Shown: positions 15,900-22,000 of the stretch, one piece after another
Layout: each line of letters starts with the position of its first letter
Numbering within the stretch: position 1 is the stretch's first letter
Assembly: GCA_963575745.1 (NCBI GenBank)
Contig: CAUYUJ010015504.1
Location: forward strand, 1,230,579-1,252,578
DNA length: 22,000 bases
Direction: 5' to 3'
Source of the DNA: Prorocentrum cordatum
Taxonomy: Eukaryota; Sar; Dinophyceae; Prorocentrales; Prorocentraceae
The notes under the pieces: generated by a model
The model's input: only the letters and a program-made list of their open reading frames with translations
Databases searched by the model: none
Told to the model about the DNA's origin: nothing
Program-made: the position numbers and the translations under genes

Positions 15900-16060
15900 G
15901 GGTGGAGGGGGAAGGAAGCGGAAGCAGGAGGAACCAGGATGAGACGGGGAGTCAGGAGGAGGGAGAGGAGGGAGCCAGGAGGAGAGGAGAAGGGGAGTCG
16001 GGAGGGAGCCAGGAGTATGGAGGGGGGATGGAGGAAGGAAGCGGGAGCGGTAACGTCCTG
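15900..16060. repeat. Purine-rich GGGAGCCAGGAG-type tract
   Basis: Degenerate repetition of GGAGCCAGGAG and GGGAGTC units on the plus strand. Confidence 0.7.
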
Positions 16061-16179
16061 GGGAGGCGGCCCTGCGTAGGGCAAGGCGGTGGCGCCGTGG
16101 CGCCAAATTCAATTCGTATCCCGTGGTTGTGTCGCTGTACGCAGTCCTGCGACACGTGCGGATCCTCCAAATCCCGCCA

Positions 16180-16890
16180 GCCCTCTGGGCGCAGGTGGTC
16201 TAGGGCGTTTCCTTTCCAACCTCCTTCATTTCCCTGCTTGGGAGGTTGACCTCCCCCCCCCCTCCATGCGTTTGGACGGGGGGGCCGCGACCCATAGCAG
16301 CGTCCAAGATTGCCAAAGATGGCTCCAAGAGGGCCTCTGAGAGCCTAAGATGGCCTCCAAGATTACCCACGGCCCCAAGACGGTTTCAAGTGCTGTCCGA
16401 GGCCTCCGAGGACCTCCCCGAGAGGCCCACATCCTTCAAACCCTTAAGGAAAACCAGTGTGTTTGCCTTCTCGCGTTTTCGCCTCCGTTGGGCTCTTCAG
16501 GCCTCAAGATGGCCCCAAGACGGCCCAAGATAGCCCCAAAAGGGGTACAAGAGGGCCCCAAGACGGCCCCCAGAGCGCCCAAGAGCGCTCCAAGAACGGC
16601 CCAAGAGGACCCCAAGACGGCGTTGTTGAGCCTCCGAGGGGGGACAAGAATTAAGGACCCCCGTTTTTTAGCGATAGGGTCCAAGGCGGCCCCAAGAGGC
16701 CCATCAAGCATCCCAAAAGACCAATAAGGCCCCCAGATCTCCCAAAAGAGCCCCAGGAGGGCCCCAAGACGCCCGAAAAGAGCCCCAAGAAGGCCCTAAG
16801 AGGACCTCAAGAGAGCCCCAAGAAACAGCCCCAGGAGGCCCCAAGAGTGGCCCAAGAGAATCCCAAGAGAGCCCCAAGATGCCGCCAAGT
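16180..16890. repeat. CCAAGA-array repeat, copy 2
   Basis: The leader reads CCCTCTGGGCGCAGGTGGTC and then TAGGGCGTTTCC, aligned with 3851-3890. It includes GGGAGGT-TG-ACCTCCC near 16236. In the array, CAAGA-type starts at 16505, 16516, 16526, 16537, 16548, 16559, 16571, 16580, 16591, 16602 and 16613 give a mean period of 10.8 bp. Additional units run from about 16300 to 16885. Confidence 0.85.
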
Positions 16891-16905
16891 GTCGGGACGC
16901 ACGCG

Positions 16906-17009
16906 AGCTTAAGATACAAATCAGTGCAACAGCCATTACGAGTCATCGAAACACCTCTCACCCCTCATCGAAGCACCATCGTAGCTTGCACTGATTTCTA
17001 TCTTAAGCT
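16906..17009. mobile_element. Short element with 24-bp terminal inverted repeats, about 104 bp
   Basis: The left end AGCTTAAGATACAAATCAGT continues GCAA, and the reverse complement of the right end reads AGCTTAAGATAGAAATCAGT then GCAA: 23 of 24 positions agree. The interior repeats CATCGAAACACC as CATCGAAGCACC. It begins close after the CCAAGA array. No convincing target-site duplication was found. Confidence 0.8.
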
Positions 17010-17464
17010 GTAATGCGGGAAGCTATTCGTGATCCTTGTGTTCCCGAAGACGGCTGCGCGACTGCATGCGTCCTGCCGCCTTTGATTCACCAACTCCCCT
17101 GCTGATCTTTTCTGGATGGGCTGGTGGGCATACTTTTTTTTGTCGCGGGCGGACGCGGATTCGCAGTCGCCGAGCTGAGAGGTCCGGGCCACGGGCCTGT
17201 CAAATTAGCAAGCTGGTGGGGATACGCGAAGCCTCAAGAATTTGCCCATCAGTCAATGTCCATCACACCTGATTCCCACTCCTTTTGCGTAGGTAACACC
17301 AGCAAATGATGCCACATCGTCGGTCCACCGTTTGCATGGCCAGTGCTGCAAACGCTTTGCATTCACGTGTGTAGATACTAGGTCCCACATCGTACATGCG
17401 TGTGAGCACGTGGGAGCGAGGAGCACGGAAGACGAGGGGAGGCAGAGCGGCAGGGAAAGCTTGA
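17010..17464. other. Mixed-composition stretch, no gene recognised
   Basis: Holds the second copy of TTTCTGGATGGGCTGGTGG at 17109-17127 (first at 4857-4875). No coding family was recognised. Confidence 0.45.
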
Positions 17465-17775
17465 AGAGGGATGAGACCAACGATGCTGCAACACACCCTC
17501 GGGGGGAGGGGAAGAGAGAGGGAAGAGTCAGGGAGGCGGACAGGCAGAGAAGAGGGATGAGGAGGGAGGAGAGAAGCCATGGGAGAGGGATGAGGGGGGG
17601 GCAATCGTATACCAAAGATGCACCAACAATACTGCACCTCGGTGGGAGGGAGAGGGAAAACGAAGGGGGCAGGAGAGGCAGAGAAAAGGGACGAGGAGGG
17701 AGGAGGGAGGCAGGGAAGAGGGGTGAGGAGGAAGGCCAGAGTAAACCCACGATGCACCAACAATGCTGCAATACA
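17465..17775. repeat. About 140-bp minisatellite, 2.2 copies
   Basis: The unit starts ACCAACGATGCTGCA and continues into a long GA-rich segment. Matching starts lie at 17476, 17622 and 17756, giving spacings of 146 and 134 bp. Confidence 0.8.
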
Positions 17776-18004
17776 CGATCGCCGTCTCAAGCCCCCTCCT
17801 CATCAGTCAATCCACGCCATCTCACACTACAAGAAACGCCCCCTTGAGAGACCAGCGCTCTAGAGACCTGTCACTCAAGCGAGAGCCCCGTCAAGAAGCG
17901 TACCTTGCATCCTTCTAACGAATAACAGGACATGCGAAGCTGTATTAGCATACGGATGAGCGTGCTGTCCAGCGCGGTCCCCATGTTGAAAGAGGACCAT
18001 GCTG
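17776..18004. other. Intergenic stretch, no gene recognised
   Basis: Mixed sequence without visible repeats or a supported coding frame. Confidence 0.4.
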
Positions 18005-18195
18005 AAATGAGAGGCCCGAGAGGCTACGTCAAGCAAACAGCTTGAGACATCCCGACCATCTGAGCGCGAATGGGCTCGTGATGCACCCTCCGTCGGCTCC
18101 CCTTCGGGGTGTCCATCATGGTGATCATGCGGCTCTCAAATGAGAGGAGCCCGAGAGGCCCAAACAAGTAACCCACCCGAGACCTCGCTTCTGAC
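18005..18195. repeat. About 133-bp tandem duplication
   Basis: AAATGAGAGGCCCGAGAGGC at 18005 is repeated as AAATGAGAGGAGCCCGAGAG at 18138, and GAGAC...CCGACC/CTGACC at 18044 and 18179. Between them is CTCCCC-TTC-GGGGTG, a small hairpin near 18098. Confidence 0.68.
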
Positions 18196-18660
18196 CAGTC
18201 CGCTCCCAAAGATACCTAGCAATACCAAGCTGCGGCCCGCACCAGTCAGGCCGCTTTGACGAGGAGGCAGGTGGTATGACCTGGTTTTGCCTGACGTGGA
18301 GGCGCGTGGCGCGAAGCGCAAGAAGGGGGGTGACTCGCCCTCTGCTCCTCCTCTGCCCCCCTTCCTCCCTCTTCCGCCCTCCGCCCCTGGACGACCTGAA
18401 GGCATCTGAGTCGCCAGGGCCACAGGGACGCTGCCATCCCCCCCCCCCAAGGGGGGGTCGCCCCGGGGGAGGGGGTAAGATCAAACCAGGTTGCCTGCAC
18501 CCCCTCCTCCGCTCCCTGCCCCCCCCCCCCCTGCCCAAACATCGTCCCCCCTCCGACGCGCCTCCCCCATCCTCCTCCCCTCCCCCCGTGCCGCAGCGCC
18601 CCTGGGTATAGCTCCGCGGCTGCACCTTGCTGGGCCTCCTCTGGGGATCCTTGGAGACCA
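18196..18660. other. GC-rich stretch with long C- and G-runs
   Basis: C-runs at about 18438-18448 and 18519-18531 and G-runs at 18451-18457 and 18464-18476 lie close together, so the strands could pair or form G-quadruplexes. No gene recognised. Confidence 0.5.
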
Positions 18661-18720
18661 CCAGCGAGGAGGAGAAGGAGGAGGAGGAGGAGGCGGCGAG
18701 GAGGAGGAGGATATGAGAGG
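18661..18720. repeat. (GGA)n microsatellite
   Basis: GGA/GAG triplets with one GGCGGCGAG interruption. Confidence 0.9.
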
Positions 18721-19035
18721 ATGCGAGGGCGCCAGAGGGCGATCGCTCGTACCGGCACGGCACGCCACCCCCCCTCCTGCCACGGCAACGAGCGGCAACG
18801 AGAGCCTGGGGCCGAGAGCAGCGACGGCGACGACGCGGCGGAGGCACTGCTGGCGCTCGCGCGGGGGGGGTCTGGTCCTCGCGCTGGGCCACCTTCGCCT
18901 CGCCGCGCGGGGGCAGGGCACACGCAAACCCAGCGCACCGACGCGGCGCCCTAGCGTGCCGTGCCATGAGACGGCCACGTGCATTGCTGCCCTGAGCTCC
19001 CGCCAGGGAACGGCAGGTCAGGGCTGGATCCACTT

Positions 19036-19215
19036 GCGAAGTTGGATCGGATCGGAAACGGAGCGGATCGCCAACGAGTCGTCCCGAAACGAATCGAAAT
19101 CGGATCCCCGCGCCCCGCTCTGGACTGGTCCCAGCCGATGCTGATGAATTGAACCGAATCGAATCGAACCAGACTCACGGCCCCGGCCGGCGAATCGAAT
19201 CGCATTGAATTGAAT
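19036..19215. repeat. GAATCG/GGATCG-rich degenerate repeat
   Basis: GAATCGAATCGAA, GAATCGAATCG and GGATCGGATCGGA recur over 180 bp with irregular spacing. The composition differs clearly from the flanking GC-rich DNA. Confidence 0.6.
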
Positions 19216-19904
19216 CGTAGGCTACCCTGAACGGTGGACGTGGACGTGTCGTCACCTCGACCCTTCCAAACGGGCGAGGTCCAAACCACCACACCCGCTT
19301 CCCCCCTTCGCGGCGAAGGAGGTGGGACGGGCCGCATGCGAGTCAGGCAAGGTACCGGCCCGCATGATGCCCTCCCACAGGTGGCAACGATCAGGCCCGA
19401 GACCTGGGGGGCACAGCTCCAGAGAGGTCCCGGCCTGGAGGTCCCTGCAGGCATCCGGGCGGGCCCCCACACGTGGCACTCCGGTGCCCCATCCTGACAG
19501 GCTGAACTCTGCTGCCCCCGACCGACCTCTGCCGTCGTCCTCCCCGCTGCCGCCCAAGGCGGCGACGGCGGGCCCCGCCGCCAATGTCGCGACGGCGACG
19601 GCGGCAGGCAACGGCCACGACGCCGAGGGCAACGGCGGCGGCGGCGAGGCGGCGCCGCTGCCACCGCTCGCGCCGACCGGCGCCGCCCTCACCAGCGACG
19701 CAGCGGCGGCGCGGCGAGGCGGGCCGCCTCGACCTGGCGCCGGGCCGCATCGTGCTCGGCCTGGGCCGCGACGCCGCGGGCTCGTCGTGGTCGTCGTCGG
19801 CCGTGTAGTCGTCGCAACCGTCGCTGTCGCAGACGCCGCTGCCGCCGCGTTGGCGACGTCGACGACTCTGTCGCCGCCTCCGGGCGTTTCGCGGGAGACG
19901 TCCT
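19216..19904. other. GC-rich low-complexity stretch, no gene recognised
   Basis: Includes the odd palindrome CCTTCGC-G-GCGAAGG (19305-19319) and CGGCGG/GCCGCC-rich sequence from 19550 to 19870. Long frames on both strands encode Ala-, Arg- and Pro-rich peptides without recognisable domains. Confidence 0.45.
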
Positions 19905-20325
19905 CACCATGTTCGACTCTGCAGTCAAAGGCAGCAGCGACACGGATGGTGGGCGAATCGTTTTGACAAACTGAGCTCTGGCCCCGGCGCCACGCACACT
20001 ATTACTGAAACAGCTCAACACTTGCACGAATGGAGGGCGAGTCGCTTTGAAAGTGAGGCGATCGCCTTGGCGCCGCGCGCACTCGCCTTCGCCATGTCCA
20101 ACAGTCAAACGGATGCAGAGTGGCTCGGATAGAAATGGGTCTCGCTCGACATGGCGCCGCACAAACTCGTCTGAGATGTTCCGACAGCTACACGGATGCA
20201 GGCGAATCATTTTCAGCATGGAATGGCCGTCTTGGCTCCGCGCACACCCGCCTGAAAAAAAAACTGCTACACTGATGCAGGCCGAACCGTTTTCGCAATG
20301 GGGCTCCTGCGTGAACCTTCCTAAC
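19905..20325. repeat. 83-bp tandem repeat, five copies plus a partial
   Basis: The motif ACGGATG (with ACGAATG and ACTGATG variants) occurs at 19942, 20026, 20109, 20192 and 20271, giving spacings of 84, 83, 83 and 79 bp. Other aligned parts are GCGAATCGTTTT-like sequence after the motif and GGCGCCGCGCACACTCGC-like sequence in mid-unit. The units differ widely in sequence but keep length. Since 83 is not a multiple of three, a coding origin is unlikely. Confidence 0.85.
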
Positions 20326-20724
20326 ACTGAACCGCAAAAGGGGCGCATCTCGCAGCAAGAAAGAATGCGTGCAGGGACTACTCGCAGCGGGACTCAGGTT
20401 TACCCTGGTCCCCCGAATCATCCTCCAAGAGAAGGTGTAGGAAACAAGGATGTAGAAGCAAAGGGGACGGTTGGGGGGTGGGAAGGATGGGCAGAGCAGG
20501 ACGAGAAGGACGACGAAGGACAGTGATGGCTGATGAGAAGGATACAGATGAGGGGCACGAGAAGAGGAATGATCAGGACTGGCAGAGATGGAAGATCACT
20601 GGTTCTCCTCCTCAGCAACCTACTTCCTCCCAGGCGCCCCGACGGTCCACCTTTCCCAAGGAGGTTGCAACCGCTAGAAAACTCAATCGTGGTCTCAGTC
20701 ACGTTAGCGTTCTCGCCCTGTCCG
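20326..20724. other. Mixed stretch, no gene recognised
   Basis: Follows the 83-bp array and includes a purine-rich section (20470-20600). No supported coding frame. Confidence 0.45.
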
Positions 20725-21000
20725 CCTCCGATGGGCTTCTGGGGACTCCAGATGGCCCGAATATGGCCGAAGAGAGCCCGAGGACGAGCTCAAAATGATA
20801 CCAAGAGCACCGCAAAGGCCCCCTGCAGCGCCCCAAGGTAGCTCCAGGAGGTCTCCAAAGCGTATCTGCAGGCTCCGAGGGGCAGGTGTGAGAATTGAGC
20901 GCACGTTCTTCTTTGATCTGCGGCCTCCAGGACGGCTCAAACAGATCCGACAAGCCTCCAAGAGCTCCCCGACAGAGCTTCAAGACGATCCTCAAACACT
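20725..21000. repeat. CCAAGA-array repeat, copy 3 (decayed)
   Basis: Contains GGGGACTCCAGATGGCCCGA, GATACCAAGAGCACC, GCGCCCCAAGGTAGCTCCAG and CCTCCAAGAGCTCCC. The spacing is less regular than in copies 1 and 2 and no leader is seen next to it. Confidence 0.6.
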
Positions 21001-21099
21001 CCCACTGGGAGCAAAGAACAATCGAAAAATGGTTCCAGGAGAAATCGGGTTCCCTCCAAACAGAGCAATCGAAGCTCATCCCGCATCCTGGCGAAATGA

Positions 21100-21838
21100 G
21101 GAATTAAAGAAGGGAGAAGACAGACGAGGGGATGATATGGAGGACGGGGATTCCAACAAAGAGCATGGAGCAGGCAGCAGGGAGGAAGAGTTGAGGAGGC
21201 GGGAGGGATGAGGGATGATCGAGGAGGGAGGGAGGGGAAAGAGGAGGTCGCTACTAGCCCTGGCCTCACGCACCCTCCCCTCACCACGCTTAGAAAACCT
21301 ATGGAGGCCCCCGAATGTCCCCCGGAGGTTCCATGTGTCTTCTGGATGCACCGGGAGAAACGATCAGGAAGGAGGGCAGAGGGAGACCGGACAGGGAGGG
21401 GAGAGGGAGGCCAGAGAGAGACGCGGGGGTACGGGAGCGAGGGAGGAAGACGAGAGGGACGAGGGTGAAGGTCAGGACGATGAAGGAACTGAGGGTCAGA
21501 TGCGAAGGACGAGAAGAAAGGAAAGGGGAATATTCATTGTTGGACTTTCCAAAGGGATTTAACGGAAGGAGGCTGTATGACATGTTGATGACATGAAGGA
21601 GGGAGGAACGAAAAGGAAGAAGAGGTAAGGGGGCAACGATCTGCGACTGTCACAAGGGAAGACCAGCAAAAGAGGGAGGACGAGGGAGAAGGAGGGTGAG
21701 ATAGAGGTGGTGTACCGGCCTGAGTAGGAAAGCGAGGAGGACCAGGAGCAGCAGTGGCCTGGCAGAAGGAGGAATGGCAGGGAGGATGAGCGAGAGCAGG
21801 AAGGACGGAATGAGGAGGAGAACCAACATCAGCAAGAG
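21100..21838. repeat. Long GA-rich tract on the plus strand
   Basis: Mostly GGAGG, GAGGGA and AGGAAG combinations, with brief mixed breaks (for example 21255-21345). Frames across it are low complexity. Confidence 0.75.
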
Positions 21839-21840
21839 GA

Positions 21841-21861
21841 TGACGACGACGACGACGACGA
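21841..21861. repeat. Short (GAC)n microsatellite
   Basis: About seven GAC units. Confidence 0.9.
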
Positions 21862-21938
21862 TGCCTGGGCCGAGCCGACGCTCAACATCAGTCTTCGAAC
21901 CCCTCCCAAGGTCCTTCCTGGTCAAATCCAACCAACAC

Positions 21939-22000
21939 TCTGGGCGCAAGCGATTCAGGGGGGCCACCTCTTCCAGGCACGCGCCCCCTTCCTCCCCTTC
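21939..22000. repeat. Leader of a further CCAAGA-type repeat, cut by the window end
   Basis: CTCTGGGCGCAAGCGATTCA, then CCTCTTCCA and CCTCCCCTTC at the edge, align with the leaders at 3851 and 16187. Confidence 0.6.

Noticed and set aside
18125-19033. 302-codon minus-strand ORF
   Set aside because: Overlaps other long frames on both strands, is Gly/Arg/Ser-rich, crosses a microsatellite and has no recognisable domain.
19322-20348. Long Ala/Arg/Pro-rich ORFs on both strands
   Set aside because: The region contains 83-bp repeats, not a multiple of three, and GC-rich low complexity; no domain motifs.
1-22000. tRNA, rRNA, spliced-leader RNA or 5S genes
   Set aside because: No cloverleaf, conserved rRNA or SL-gene structure was recognised; the only leader match is a processed copy on the LINE.
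1-22000. Mitochondrial or plastid origin suggested by many small hairpins
   Set aside because: The DNA is GC-rich and contains LINEs, MITEs and microsatellites, which fit nuclear DNA.

Overview
The window looks like repeat-rich nuclear DNA of a dinoflagellate, and I found no intact protein-coding gene. The strongest sign is at 3795-3816 (minus strand). It matches the 22-nt dinoflagellate spliced leader at 21 of 22 positions, and its last base abuts the ATG of a decayed retroelement. The retroelement remnants have the domain order and motifs of the LINE-type elements common in dinoflagellate genomes. The rest is GC-rich DNA with many triplet microsatellites, strand-asymmetric purine/pyrimidine tracts, minisatellites and short inverted-repeat elements. 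The species cannot be told from the sequence.

Layout: 1-3816 (minus) is one decayed LINE with spliced leader, coiled-coil/ORF1-like region, endonuclease (EEP) domain, linker and reverse transcriptase; its 3' end lies beyond the left edge. At 3851-4370 is the first of three arrays of degenerate CCAAGA-type units spaced about 11 bp; the others are at 16180-16890 and 20725-21000, and a fourth copy of the leader region starts at 21939. From 4371 to 9130 there are microsatellites, a GAGCGAAGG minisatellite (6180-6385), paired dispersed repeats and one short hydrophobic ORF (5139-5312, minus) that could be an exon remnant. From 9490 to 13143 four inverted-repeat elements surround a second LINE fragment (11300-12560, minus) that keeps the C-terminal RT region, a zinc-finger-like motif and an RNase H domain. 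One of the four, 10783-10919, is a textbook MITE with an 8-bp target-site duplication. From 13144 to 22000 come tandem duplications (71, 12, 140, 133 and 83 bp), a 41-nt near-perfect palindrome, another terminal-inverted-repeat element (16906-17009) and long GA-rich tracts.

The parts do not form an operon or pathway. They record retrotransposition of a trans-spliced mRNA, insertion of short non-autonomous elements (one beside the LINE fragment) and microsatellite expansion. Apart from the LINEs, repeat families were defined only by comparing copies inside this window. Family names for the MITEs are inferences from terminal repeat and duplication length.
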